A stretch of 64,000 nucleotides of DNA from NCBI RefSeq assembly GCF_002836205.1, contig NZ_PJBE01000013.1:2480001-2544000 (forward strand), given 5' to 3'. Origin of the DNA: Shewanella sp. Choline-02u-19 (GTDB lineage Bacteria; Pseudomonadota; Gammaproteobacteria; Enterobacterales; Shewanellaceae). The first letter of the stretch is position 1. Every line of letters begins with the position of its first letter. The notes beneath the pieces are model-generated. The model saw only the letters and a program-made list of their open reading frames with translations. It was not told the origin of the DNA and searched no databases. Shown here piece after piece: positions 45,798 through 54,728 of this stretch. The position numbers and the translations under genes were made by a program.

Positions 45798-46220
45798 CTC
45801 GTTTCCCTTCCATAACTTATTATATTTATTTTTATATCCATAACCATTCCCCAACCGGAATGACAACGCTGTCATGACTAGAGCAAACATTACACAATAT
45901 TTAACAGCGACGCCACAACAAAATAACCATCGCGTCGATTATATTTATAAAAAACAACATGCGAGTAGAATGCAAAACATCATTAATCTTTAAATACAAT
46001 CAGTTATACTGGGTGCGAGATTCAATTTTAGCTGTGATGTTTTTTTATATATGGGTAATAGATGCAAAAAATAGCCGCTGATGATTGCTAATTACTTCAA
46101 AAGTTCGCACTATACGGCTAAATTCGATAACAAATATTGTCGCCACACCTTCAAATGTTAGCGGTATGTTATCTACAAGATATGATTGCCATGCTCTCTT
46201 ATTAACGAGAAATCAGCTTT
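45798..46220. other. Divergent region between the receptor gene and nagR
   Basis: The 423-bp AT-rich region has the receptor operator at 45859-45876 and must also hold the nagR promoter. I find no second copy of the operator near nagR, so autoregulation is not evident. Confidence 0.5.
45859..45876 (-). promoter_or_regulatory. NagR operator of the TonB-dependent receptor gene
   Basis: The site AATGACAACGCTGTCATG lies 62 bp upstream of the receptor ATG. It is one base from the site before nagK read on the other strand. Its place upstream of the chosen start, but inside a longer reading frame, supports the shorter start. Confidence 0.8.
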
Positions 46221-47237
46221 ATGAAAGTCACTATTAATGATGTCGCTAAACACGCTGGCGTATCGATAAAAACCGTCTCTCGTGTCACCAATAACGAGCC
46301 TTCGGTAAAGCAAGCAACGATAGATAAAGTTAATGAAGCCATTCAAGCATTAAATTATCAACCCAACCTTGCGGCAAGAAGCCTAGCAGGAACAAGCTCT
46401 TACGTTATTGGTTTTGTTTATGACAATCCTAACGCCTACTATATTATTGATATGCAAAATGGTATTTTGTCTGCATGTAAAGATCTTGGCTATGAGCTGT
46501 TGATCCACCCTTGTGACTCAAAGTCTGCAGATATTTGCGATGAACTAATAAAGCTGGTTAAGCACAATAGGTTATCGGGTTTAGTCCTCACTCCTCCTTT
46601 ATCAGAGGATCCGGTAATATTGGCCGCACTTGATAAAATAGATGCCTGTTATGTACGCATTATTGCAGGTGAAAAGCTTGAAGATAATAATGGCCTAGCA
46701 GTGCTGGTGGATGATAAATCTGGCGCGATATCTATCACACAACATTTAATCGATCTCGGTCATAAACAGATCGCATTCTTAAGTGGTGATGAACAACATG
46801 AATCGACTAAAGAGCGTTTAGCCGGTTTTAAGCAAGCACTAAGCAACAATAATATTGCGATTAATAATAACTTCATCATTGATGGACAATATTCGTTTGA
46901 ATCGGGGGTCGAAGGCGCTAAAAAACTATTAAGGCAGTCAAAAAGACCTACCGCTATCGTCGCTTGTAACGATGAAATTGCCGCAGGGGCATTGTTTGCA
47001 GCACGACTTGAGGGAGTTGATATACCAGCAGACATTTCGATTGTCGGCTTTGAGGATAGTCCTTTTTCACGTCAAACCTGGCCTAAACTGACCACAGTGC
47101 ATCAGCCCAACGAAAAAATTGCACATATCGCTACTGAGTTATTAATCGCCAAGCGTCGCGCTCAAGCGTCAGATCAATCGAGAGTATTTGTGCCAGAGCC
47201 AGTGATTAGAGATTCTTCAACCTCGCCTAAAAAGTAA
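46221..47237 (+). CDS. nagR: LacI-family repressor NagR
   Basis: This regulator is expected to repress the GlcNAc/chitin genes and to release DNA when a GlcNAc-derived effector binds. The 338-residue protein has a LacI helix-turn-helix at about 1-50 (TINDVAKHAGVSIKTVSRV) and a hinge helix with the PNLAARSLAG motif. The periplasmic-binding-protein-like effector domain runs from about 60 to 330 (VACNDEIAAGAL, ISIVGFEDSPFSRQTWPKLTTV). The five 18-bp palindromes within 15 kb and the nag genes beside it make NagR the most likely identity. It is divergent from the receptor gene. Confidence 0.88.
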   Translation: MKVTINDVAKHAGVSIKTVSRVTNNEPSVKQATIDKVNEAIQALNYQPNLAARSLAGTSSYVIGFVYDNPNAYYIIDMQNGILSACKDLGYELLIHPCDSKSADICDELIKLVKHNRLSGLVLTPPLSEDPVILAALDKIDACYVRIIAGEKLEDNNGLAVLVDDKSGAISITQHLIDLGHKQIAFLSGDEQHESTKERLAGFKQALSNNNIAINNNFIIDGQYSFESGVEGAKKLLRQSKRPTAIVACNDEIAAGALFAARLEGVDIPADISIVGFEDSPFSRQTWPKLTTVHQPNEKIAHIATELLIAKRRAQASDQSRVFVPEPVIRDSSTSPKK

Positions 47238-47242
47238 TCGCC

Positions 47243-47283
47243 GTCTTTTCGCATGACTTGCTCGCTAAATCATGTGAAAGGAC
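47243..47283. terminator. Stem-loop between nagR and glnB
   Basis: A 14-bp stem with two G-T pairs (47243-47256 with 47270-47283) and a 13-nt loop lies between convergent genes. No T-run follows on either side, so it is only a candidate. Confidence 0.4.
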
Positions 47284-47293
47284 AGTAATATTG

Positions 47294-47632
47294 TTATACC
47301 GCTTCTTCGTTTTCTTCGCCTGTACGTATACGAATGACTCTTTCAACATCAGTCACAAAAATCTTACCATCACCGATTTTTCCCGTACGAGCAGTATCAA
47401 CAATAACGTCAATCGCTTGATCGAGTTGTTCATCTTGAATAACCAGTTCAATTTTTACTTTAGGTAAAAAATCGACCATATACTCCGCGCCGCGATACAG
47501 CTCAGTATGACCTTTTTGACGTCCAAAGCCTTTAACCTCAGACACCGTCATTCCGTTAATTCCAATCTCAGCAAGTGACTCACGTACATCATCTAACTTA
47601 AATGGTTTAATAATAGCTTCGACCTTTTTCAT
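47294..47632 (-). CDS. glnB: Nitrogen regulatory protein P-II
   Basis: P-II is the trimeric signal protein that senses 2-oxoglutarate and ATP/ADP, is uridylylated by GlnD, and controls NtrB and glutamine synthetase adenylylation. The 112-residue product has the opening MKKVEAIIKPFKLDDVRE. The T-loop has Tyr51 in YRGAEYMVDF, the uridylylation site, and a TGKIGDGKIFV block lies near 83-93. There is no amtB neighbour, which favours GlnB over GlnK, though sequence alone does not settle it. The gene is monocistronic. Confidence 0.93.
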   Translation of the reverse strand: MKKVEAIIKPFKLDDVRESLAEIGINGMTVSEVKGFGRQKGHTELYRGAEYMVDFLPKVKIELVIQDEQLDQAIDVIVDTARTGKIGDGKIFVTDVERVIRIRTGEENEEAV

Positions 47633-47877
47633 CGTAAAACTCCTAACAACCTGCTGAATTAACTAATTTAGTAACTATCTAGCTTAACATGCAGCCACAA
47701 AACTCTGTAGTCTAAAGTGATTTTGTGCCGACTTTAAAAATGAATGCTGTCTTCTTATAACGGAACAATCTAAAAAATCAACCTAGGTTGAGCTAACACG
47801 ATCACTATACTGCCTAAAGTTATTCAAAAGCTATCTAGTCGCAGGATGCGATATAGCTTGTTCAGGGAAGATACAAC

Positions 47878-48393
47878 ATGATTAAAAAGAAGCATGGCTT
47901 TACGTTAATCGAGCTTATGGTCACATTAGCCGTCAGTGCTACTTTAATAGCCATTGCGGTACCGTCATTTACCGCTCTATATGCTTACATTAGAGCAGAT
48001 ACTAATATTCGAAAGATTCAACAATCTATTCAACTTGCAAGGAACCACGCTATTACATACGGGATAAGGGTAACCGTTTGCCCAATAGAGCATCAACGCT
48101 GCTCAGCTAATTGGCATGAAAACATTAGTATATTTACCGATACAGGCCAATCTAACATTATCGATGGTAATGATAGATTAGTTTACTTACTGGGCCCGTT
48201 TAACCCACGAGACACGATCGTTTTCAACAGAGTATCAATTAAATTTCAACCCGATGGACTTGCTGCGGGTTCTAATGGCACTTTAAAATATTGCCCCGAT
48301 TCCACACGAAGCTCATACGCAAAAGCCATCGTTATAAACCGTTCAGGTAGAGCCCGCTTTTCTTCACGTAATGATATCGATTGTTCGCAGTAA
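47878..48393 (+). CDS. GspH/FimT family type IV pseudopilin, copy 1
   Basis: This minor pilin-like protein is processed by prepilin peptidase. The 171-residue product has a short basic leader MIKKKHG followed by the cleavage site and helix FTLIELMVTLAVSATLIAIA (Glu at +5). A GspH-type globular domain follows, with IQLARNHAITYGIRVTVCP and FQPDGLAAGSNGTLKYCP, including paired cysteines. FimT proteins prime pilus assembly, and in some species one of them binds DNA for uptake. A second, related gene follows after 130 bp. An AGGGAAG site lies before the ATG. Confidence 0.88.
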   Translation: MIKKKHGFTLIELMVTLAVSATLIAIAVPSFTALYAYIRADTNIRKIQQSIQLARNHAITYGIRVTVCPIEHQRCSANWHENISIFTDTGQSNIIDGNDRLVYLLGPFNPRDTIVFNRVSIKFQPDGLAAGSNGTLKYCPDSTRSSYAKAIVINRSGRARFSSRNDIDCSQ

Positions 48394-48523
48394 ATGAGTC
48401 TTTTCCTTAGATGCCAAAAAATCAATAATAGCCAAAAAAATGGCGATTATATTAAGCGCTAATTTGCTAAAAATTAGTGTAAAGTTACTTATACTGAACC
48501 TGAAGATTTGACAGGAAATAGTC

Positions 48524-49000
48524 ATGGTAACAAAGATAAAAGGATTCACACTGGTAGAGCTAATGGTTACCATCGCCATCGCGGCAATACTAATTACAAT
48601 CGCAATGCCCTCATTAACCTCTATGTATGAAGCTATGCGCAGTGACAGTGAAGTTCGAAAACTGCAACAAACATTCGCTTTTGCTAGAAATCAGGCAATT
48701 AGTTACGGTTTAGATGTTACTGTTTGCCCACTGGGCACCGACTTGAATACTTGCGGCACTAAATGGATAAAGGGCATTACAGTCCTATATGATAATGCGG
48801 GCTCAAATGAATCACTCAAAGTCATTAATGAGTTTAACTCTCAAGACACGTTAACCTTTGCGTCAAACTCTATTGTTTTTAGTCCCGATGGATTAGCTTC
48901 CACGTCAGGCACCATGACTTACTGTCCCGGTGGGGCAACAAGTTCAAATTGTAAGTCATTGATACTAGCTGTATCTGGCAGAGTTAATATTCCCGACTAA
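48524..49000 (+). CDS. GspH/FimT family type IV pseudopilin, copy 2
   Basis: A second FimT-like protein of 158 residues, with leader MVTKIKG, helix FTLVELMVTIAIAAILITIA and globular blocks FAFARNQAISYGLDVTVCPLG and SPDGLASTSGTMTYCPGG. It has the same cysteine pattern as the upstream copy. The two share helix, ARNxAIxYG and PDGLA blocks and so are tandem paralogues that have diverged strongly. The gene ends 7 bp from the convergent tapY2 stop, next to the minor-pilin operon. Confidence 0.88.
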   Translation: MVTKIKGFTLVELMVTIAIAAILITIAMPSLTSMYEAMRSDSEVRKLQQTFAFARNQAISYGLDVTVCPLGTDLNTCGTKWIKGITVLYDNAGSNESLKVINEFNSQDTLTFASNSIVFSPDGLASTSGTMTYCPGGATSSNCKSLILAVSGRVNIPD

Positions 49001-49007
49001 TCAATAT

Positions 49008-49313
49008 TTACCGGACTGTTAATTCATCTTGTTTTTGCGCCTTTTTAGACGCAAAAGCATCGTTTATCGCGACGCACTCTTCTACATCTTGGATAAAGAC
49101 TTTACGTCCTTTTTTGTCTGAATATTGTTTACTCGGCAAACTGGCCATCTTCAATTCAAACTCTTTTATCGGCCAGTTATAAAATAAAACTTTGTTACCC
49201 GCTGATGATTTAATAAAGCACTTATAGTCCATTTTTTCAGTTCTTGGCAATGTTGCCGCCCATGAAAAACTAGGCAATAGTATCGCCAGTAAGCATAAGT
49301 TAATGATCTTCAT
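49008..49313 (-). CDS. tapY2: TapY2-family type IV pilus-associated exported protein
   Basis: The small product (101 residues from the ATG at 49313) has a signal peptide (about 1-19, ending SWA). A single short domain follows with KMDYKCFIKSSAG, KEFELKMASLPSKQY and a paired cysteine in DVEECVAIND. It matches TapY2, found after pilE in Shewanella and Aeromonas minor-pilin operons; its role is not established. The ATG overlaps the pilE stop (ATGA) and has a GGAG site 8 nt upstream. A GTG three codons earlier is a less likely start. Confidence 0.8.
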   Translation of the reverse strand: MKIINLCLLAILLPSFSWAATLPRTEKMDYKCFIKSSAGNKVLFYNWPIKEFELKMASLPSKQYSDKKGRKVFIQDVEECVAINDAFASKKAQKQDELTVR

Positions 49314-49735
49314 TTCCAACACTCCGCACTTGGTCCTTTAACCCCTATATCGGTCAAAGTAATTGTCTGACAAGTTGAATCTCTGCTTTTCTGTGCCCCT
49401 TCAGCAGATGCTGTAATCGTAAAACTATCACCACCCGTTGAAGCCACGCTGTAGTGTCCATTTTCCGTCACATATGAAGCAGAGAGACCCAACTTAGTTA
49501 AATCTGTGGTGTAGGCCCTATTATCTAAGTAGTACTGCTCCTGTAAATTAGAGATATTCAATACTGCCGTCACGCCGTCAGAACGGCCTGCTTTAGTCAC
49601 ATAATCGGTATAAGACGGATACGCTATCGCCGCTAAAATACCAATAATTGCGACAACAATCATGAGTTCTATTAGAGTAAACCCATGGATTACGTGTTGG
49701 TCTAGCTTTCTTAAATCATTCATTCTGTTACTCAT
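49310..49735 (-). CDS. pilE: Type IV minor pilin PilE
   Basis: PilE is a minor pilin that joins the priming complex with PilVWX, FimT and PilY1. The 141-residue product has cleavage at HG/FTLIEL, then the helix MIVVAIIGILAAIAYPSY. The globular part includes NLQEQYYLDNRAYT and a C-terminal Cys pair (STCQ, ECWK). From the first ATG the leader is 18 residues, long for this class. An ATG four codons later gives a 14-residue leader. Neither has a strong ribosome site, since the first overlaps the pilY1 stop by 8 bp and may be translationally coupled. I keep the longer form without certainty. Confidence 0.88.
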   Translation of the reverse strand: MSNRMNDLRKLDQHVIHGFTLIELMIVVAIIGILAAIAYPSYTDYVTKAGRSDGVTAVLNISNLQEQYYLDNRAYTTDLTKLGLSASYVTENGHYSVASTGGDSFTITASAEGAQKSRDSTCQTITLTDIGVKGPSAECWK

Positions 49736-52700
49736 TTATGTGGTAATAGATTTTATTTACGCCAAGACCAGAGCCTACATTGATCGTCCCAGAATAATCA
49801 TCACCCACTTTTTCTCCTTTACCTATACCGATAATGTAGATATATGGGTCTTCACCAGATTCTGGTACGGGTATTACTATTTGTGGAGTATCAGGAACCC
49901 TCTCACCTAACTCATAGTAGGTGTTTGAGTATGTTCGAGTTCCTTTGTGCAGGTCGAATACATACAAACGCCCTTGTCCTGATGCAGTACAAACTAATTC
50001 AGAGACAGAGTTGATAGCTGGCACAAAGGAGGTAAAGTAAACTTTGCCATCAATGATCAAGGCTGCCGTTAAACTCTTCTCTCCAACTCCAGTAAAGTTA
50101 TACATCCAGCCTATTTTTTTACCAAAACTAATATTATCTGATTCGGTTACTGGTGCAGCTGTTGTTACATCGTATAAGCTGGCAAGTGTTATCGCCGCTG
50201 GTGTATCAGTAGATGCAAAGCTCTTTGTCACCACATTTCGGTCTTGTAGGACAAAAAACATATCAGTTACGTCTTTGCTGGTTGGGCTTGGTCGCTTGCC
50301 ACTACCGACAACAACGGCATCATAGGGAATATTTTGATAACTGGTCGAAACGGTGCCATTAGCAGTAACCTGAGCGATATTACTAAACACGGTTTGAGCA
50401 ACAGCCACTTCAGCGAAGAAGCGTCTATCGTTTGTTCCCGTACCACCGAGGTTTGCAAATTTAAAAGCGGACCATTTAGTTTTATCGGTGCCAGCTAAGT
50501 CTAGTCGCCATACATTTCCGCCCACATCTGTGGCATAAATTCTATCTGTTTTACCATCATTATTACTATCTAAAATTGCGACAGAGTTGGGGAAACTATC
50601 AGAGAAACCAGATACCTCGGTTCCATTTGTCCCACTGTTACTAAACGAATGAATCAACGCTCCGCTCACTGCATTGACAATATATATCGCTTTACCTTGA
50701 GGATCTGACGGAATAACGTCTGTATCATAACGAGTGTCGTAACCACCGCCGATAATAAGTACTGGACCTTCGTGGCCTGGGATAGTTGTCACAACAGGAT
50801 CAGACCAGCTCTGACCGAGTTCAGAAAAACCTGAAGTGCTGGATGTAATTGTCCACATTAAACTAGGTGAGTCAGGCTTACTCACATTCAAAGCATAGTA
50901 AGAACTTCCGCCCCTTCTCATTCCCATATAAACATAGGCTTTTTCTACTTTGCCCGTAGAATCAAGCTCAGTGTAGGCGACCGGAGATGCATCCATTCCA
51001 TAAACAGTATGAGCTCCTGAGACGTTCTTCTGAAGTGTACCTACGTTTGAAAGCAGTGCTTTAGGCATAAATGCCCAAGACTCTGTAACCTCATTTGAGC
51101 CATTACTGTCATAGTCCTTAAACATATGCACTAACCCCTGATTCGTCCCTAACATAATCCGTACATCGGGACTATTTTTATCACCAAAGTTTAATGCTAG
51201 TGGTTTTGAGTGCAGCGGGTCACCCATAATATCTGCACGATAATCATTTTCTGAGCCGCCATTATCAAGATCGACATCATAGCCGTATAACCACTTTACC
51301 GTTTTAGGTACATCAACATCATCAATATTCATTAGCGGTGAAAGTGTCGAAGCGGCAACATCTTTTAACTGAGCAAACGGGCTAGCAGTGTTGGTGTAAA
51401 TAGTCCGTAAGCTAACACCATTTGATGGTGTCATAGCCTTCAGCTTTTCCAAAACTCCGCCTTCAGTAACACTATTACCATCTGTTTTCCCTGAGCATGC
51501 ACTCCAGAAAGTACAAGAGGTATCCTTAATATTACCTTGTTCGCCAATAGCAACGTCGCCATTTTTATCAACAAGCACCCCTTGAGAAGTCACTTTCAGC
51601 TTTTTTAAGTTGCCAGTCCAGCGTGGGCCTGTGCCAGGTAAAAACATCGCGTAATATGCAGAGTCGAACGTTTGTGTTCTATCAAAGTTATTACTGGCGA
51701 TACTAGGCGAGGTAAAACTTGCATTGGTTTTCATAATCGTTAATAGCGCATCGCTGAGTGCTTTTTGCAACGACAAACCGCTGGTAGCAGCAAAATAGTC
51801 ACCGCCGCCTCTTTTCGCTGTTTCAGCCAACAATGGGGCTGCGTCCTCAGCCCCTTTACTAAAGCCGATAGTAAAGGTTCTGACCGTTTGCATATGCTCA
51901 GTCTTGCTGCCATCAGCCAAGGTTTCTGGCGATATAACCAAATCATTATGATAAAGATAGCTGGCTAGGGCTGGGAGATAACTCCTGCTTGATAAGTTTT
52001 CAGAAAATGAACTGTAGTCTGGTGCAACTGTTTTGTCTTCAGCTTGCTCCTTAACACCACTTCGTCCTAATGCAATCACATCATCATTTGCATAACTATC
52101 TTGACTTGGTACACCATCGGTAATGTAGATAACGTAAGCAACATCAGGACAAACTTTAAAAGGTGATTCATAGTTGTCACCTGTCTCTATCGTTTTATCG
52201 CGAGGCGGTTTATTGCCATCATACCAATTGCTGTAGTCGTTATCTTTTTTGCCAAAATCAACTTTGTTTCCCGCAAAGTAATTGTAGGCTTCAAATAAAG
52301 TCTCGCACAATGGTGTATTGGTTTCAGCATTGGTGCCACTGATGGTATCCAGTAGATCTTTCTTTGCAGAAGGTGTCATGGTTTGTATGCCGGAGACTAT
52401 ACGCCCACCATCTCTATAACCCTCAGATGGATAGTTCATGTTAAAAAGTGCCAACCCAAAATCGACAGATGAAGTGGTGTTAATAACATTTTCTATCGCA
52501 TCTTTAGCAATGTCTAATCTGGATTGTGGAGTGGTAGGAAGCACCCCAGCAACAGCCGCAGCGTGCCATCTAAGGTAATTGGCGGTGTATAAGGTAACAA
52601 CTTCACCTTTACCCAGTTGTGTCGCACTTGAGTCTTTATTTGAGGTATAAGGAACGGGTATTTTACCATTTTTAACACCGTCAATTGGATAACCAGTTGG

Positions 52701-53243
52701 ATGGCTATTTCCATCTTTATTTAATCCGTTAGCGGTGTCACTTTCAATAATATCTTCATAACAATCAATGGTGTCATAATTAGCGCCACTATTATCTCTA
52801 AGATCTCCCCAAGTCCCAGTCTGCCCTTTAACTAGATACTCGCCAACAAAGCCAGTGAAACGCCCATACTCTTTTAATAAAGGTTTACTTTGATTACAGC
52901 CATTGATCTCTTCTATAAAGCGACGAGAATCCGAAGGGCTCAACGGTATATCAATACCCGCATTATCAATGCCGACCCCTTTAGTAAAATAGACCATGTC
53001 ATCTTGATAGGAGTGAGCAGAACTTATCGCCTCATAAGTAGTTTCAGAGTCATAGGCGCCAGGCGCATCCTCTTCTATTGTTTTCATACTTCCTGAGTTA
53101 TCAAAGATAATCAAAACCTTCGCTGTATTACCGTTACCAATAGAGTAATCGGTTACATAAAGCTCAGTATCATCGCCATAAGACGCCCCTGAGAAAGTAA
53201 CCATCGCGAACAACGCCGAAAAAGCGGCACGTTTGAATATCAT
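49728..53243 (-). CDS. pilY1: Type IV pilus tip / adhesion protein PilY1
   Basis: PilY1 sits at the pilus tip, promotes adhesion and surface sensing, and regulates pilus extension by calcium binding. The 1171-residue protein has a signal peptide (about 1-23, ending YGD). A von Willebrand A-like domain follows, with DNSGSM (MIDAS) at about 48-53 and VIYITDGVPS near 370. The C-terminal beta-propeller starts at about 650 (GDPLHSKPLALNFG, MLGTNQGLVHMF). A canonical calcium loop DSNNDGKTD lies at about 890 (DxNxDGxxD), followed by ATDVGGNVWRLDL. Length and layout agree with the family. It lies between pilX and pilE in the operon. Confidence 0.92.
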   Translation of the reverse strand: MIFKRAAFSALFAMVTFSGASYGDDTELYVTDYSIGNGNTAKVLIIFDNSGSMKTIEEDAPGAYDSETTYEAISSAHSYQDDMVYFTKGVGIDNAGIDIPLSPSDSRRFIEEINGCNQSKPLLKEYGRFTGFVGEYLVKGQTGTWGDLRDNSGANYDTIDCYEDIIESDTANGLNKDGNSHPTGYPIDGVKNGKIPVPYTSNKDSSATQLGKGEVVTLYTANYLRWHAAAVAGVLPTTPQSRLDIAKDAIENVINTTSSVDFGLALFNMNYPSEGYRDGGRIVSGIQTMTPSAKKDLLDTISGTNAETNTPLCETLFEAYNYFAGNKVDFGKKDNDYSNWYDGNKPPRDKTIETGDNYESPFKVCPDVAYVIYITDGVPSQDSYANDDVIALGRSGVKEQAEDKTVAPDYSSFSENLSSRSYLPALASYLYHNDLVISPETLADGSKTEHMQTVRTFTIGFSKGAEDAAPLLAETAKRGGGDYFAATSGLSLQKALSDALLTIMKTNASFTSPSIASNNFDRTQTFDSAYYAMFLPGTGPRWTGNLKKLKVTSQGVLVDKNGDVAIGEQGNIKDTSCTFWSACSGKTDGNSVTEGGVLEKLKAMTPSNGVSLRTIYTNTASPFAQLKDVAASTLSPLMNIDDVDVPKTVKWLYGYDVDLDNGGSENDYRADIMGDPLHSKPLALNFGDKNSPDVRIMLGTNQGLVHMFKDYDSNGSNEVTESWAFMPKALLSNVGTLQKNVSGAHTVYGMDASPVAYTELDSTGKVEKAYVYMGMRRGGSSYYALNVSKPDSPSLMWTITSSTSGFSELGQSWSDPVVTTIPGHEGPVLIIGGGYDTRYDTDVIPSDPQGKAIYIVNAVSGALIHSFSNSGTNGTEVSGFSDSFPNSVAILDSNNDGKTDRIYATDVGGNVWRLDLAGTDKTKWSAFKFANLGGTGTNDRRFFAEVAVAQTVFSNIAQVTANGTVSTSYQNIPYDAVVVGSGKRPSPTSKDVTDMFFVLQDRNVVTKSFASTDTPAAITLASLYDVTTAAPVTESDNISFGKKIGWMYNFTGVGEKSLTAALIIDGKVYFTSFVPAINSVSELVCTASGQGRLYVFDLHKGTRTYSNTYYELGERVPDTPQIVIPVPESGEDPYIYIIGIGKGEKVGDDYSGTINVGSGLGVNKIYYHINE

Positions 53244-53314
53244 AATGAGCTCCCAGATATACTTAATTTGTAGTTTCGTTTCTCGCCATTATATTTTGGC
53301 GACACTACTTCTTA

Positions 53315-53752
53315 TTAAATCTTTAACACTTCTTGCTCTACACCCGCAACTACGGTCAGATTGCCGATATCATTCTTGCCGAAACTGGCGCTACTTGATA
53401 TTTCAATTCTGCGGCAACTGATTAAGTTAGCCGAGCTAGCATTACCACTGCGCTGACAGCTCACATCCTGAACGGTGCCGTTATCAGGTAACGGCAACAT
53501 TGATTGAGATTCCCCCATCACATTGCTGGGAGTTTCGGCAACCATATTAGCGAAGTTAGTTCCTTTATTATCATCAATGACCTTATCTAGGGCGCCATTA
53601 GCAATAATGTTTGCCTCTATTCTTTCTGAACCTGCACCAGCCATTTTCATCGACATATTTGAGTTGCTCGCCAAAGCCACACCAATAACGGTCATAATAA
53701 GGAGTATTATCAGAGACAGAAAAAGCACCATTCCATTTTGTTTTTTCATCAT
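53315..53752 (-). CDS. pilX: Type IV minor pilin PilX
   Basis: This 145-residue pilin-like protein has a leader MMKKQNG followed by the helix MVLFLSLIILLIMTVIGVALA. It then shows the PilX-typical SNSNMSMKMAGAGSERIEANIIANGA region and a paired Cys (DVSCQ, ISCR). No Glu at position +5 is seen, as in many PilX proteins. The gene lies 9 bp after pilW and 71 bp before pilY1 in the minor-pilin operon, where PilVWX-PilY1-PilE form the pilus tip and initiation complex. Confidence 0.85.
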   Translation of the reverse strand: MMKKQNGMVLFLSLIILLIMTVIGVALASNSNMSMKMAGAGSERIEANIIANGALDKVIDDNKGTNFANMVAETPSNVMGESQSMLPLPDNGTVQDVSCQRSGNASSANLISCRRIEISSSASFGKNDIGNLTVVAGVEQEVLKI

Positions 53753-53761
53753 CAGGCCTCA

Positions 53762-54724
53762 CTAAATCAGTACAGGGTTTTCAAGAACAATCGTTGTCGA
53801 TAACACTTTTCGTCTAAAGTGATCATTTAGCGGACCAATCGTTTTATCGCCTAATGTATAAGTCGTCTCGTTAGTGTAACTATTGTCAGCTTCCGTGGAT
53901 CTAACAAGAAGATGGACTCTAAGTGCAACTAACCGTTGAAAAAGCTCGTTATCCCACATCAAAGAGGTCACATCTTTGGCGGCAAGATACCTATCAGCAG
54001 TGCTGTCGCCATTACTATCAAAGCCATACATCACTCGCATATTTTCGATGCCCTCAACAAGCTGTTCATCATTGCCCATCCCCGTTGAAGATAAGCTCTT
54101 TCTGCGCAAAATAGGAACACCATCGGCATCGTCACCAATATAGTAAATATGATGTTGGTACTCCCAAATACGGCTGTTATCTAGTGTTTCAGCGGTTGCC
54201 GCCTTAAAAAAAATAGCTTGATTAGCATTGGCTTCGATATAAAAGGCATCGGTGGTGCCGGCAGCGACTGATGGTCCCAATAAACGCTTCATTTGAATCA
54301 CATCTGTTTTGTCATTTACATTTGACAAGCACGCTAAGCTATCGGAACCAACGCCGTTTTCATAACCCCATAACCGTCTAAAATGCGCCGCTATATCAAT
54401 GGGGAATGTGGCATTATTCAGCCCAGCTCCAATGCAGTCTCCGCTGGTACCAATAACAGCTGTTGCATCAATGGTTGTGTTGGTCCCTATAATGAAATCA
54501 GTACCGGTAATATCGCCCATGAACCCCAATTGGCTTAAATCTCGCCCCATCAAAGTCAAGGCAATACGGCCATTTTCTTGTAACTGATTAAATTGGCTGG
54601 TCGTGGTGACATTTGTTGCTGACATAAGAAACATAGAAAATAGACCTGCCGTTAAAAACAGCCCGATCACCATGGCAACCATCAACTCAACTAACGACAT
54701 CCCTTTACTATTCATCATCTTCAC
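53762..54724 (-). CDS. pilW: Type IV minor pilin PilW
   Basis: PilW is a large minor pilin of the priming complex. The 320-residue product has a leader ending in SKG, then MSLVELMVAMVIGLFLTAG with Glu at +5. The conserved block QFNQLQENGRIALTLMGRDLSQLGF lies near residue 40 (seen as two segments). A long beta-rich globular domain follows, with RRKSLSSTGMGNDEQLVEGIENMRVMYG near 205. The gene starts 4 bp after pilV and ends 9 bp before pilX, so it is translated in one transcript. Confidence 0.9.
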   Translation of the reverse strand: MKMMNSKGMSLVELMVAMVIGLFLTAGLFSMFLMSATNVTTTSQFNQLQENGRIALTLMGRDLSQLGFMGDITGTDFIIGTNTTIDATAVIGTSGDCIGAGLNNATFPIDIAAHFRRLWGYENGVGSDSLACLSNVNDKTDVIQMKRLLGPSVAAGTTDAFYIEANANQAIFFKAATAETLDNSRIWEYQHHIYYIGDDADGVPILRRKSLSSTGMGNDEQLVEGIENMRVMYGFDSNGDSTADRYLAAKDVTSLMWDNELFQRLVALRVHLLVRSTEADNSYTNETTYTLGDKTIGPLNDHFRRKVLSTTIVLENPVLI

Positions 54725-54728
54725 CGCC

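Noticed and set aside
45798..45890. Longer start of the TonB-dependent receptor
   Set aside because: The extension would include the NagR operator and delay the signal peptide; the ATG at 45797 has a good ribosome site.
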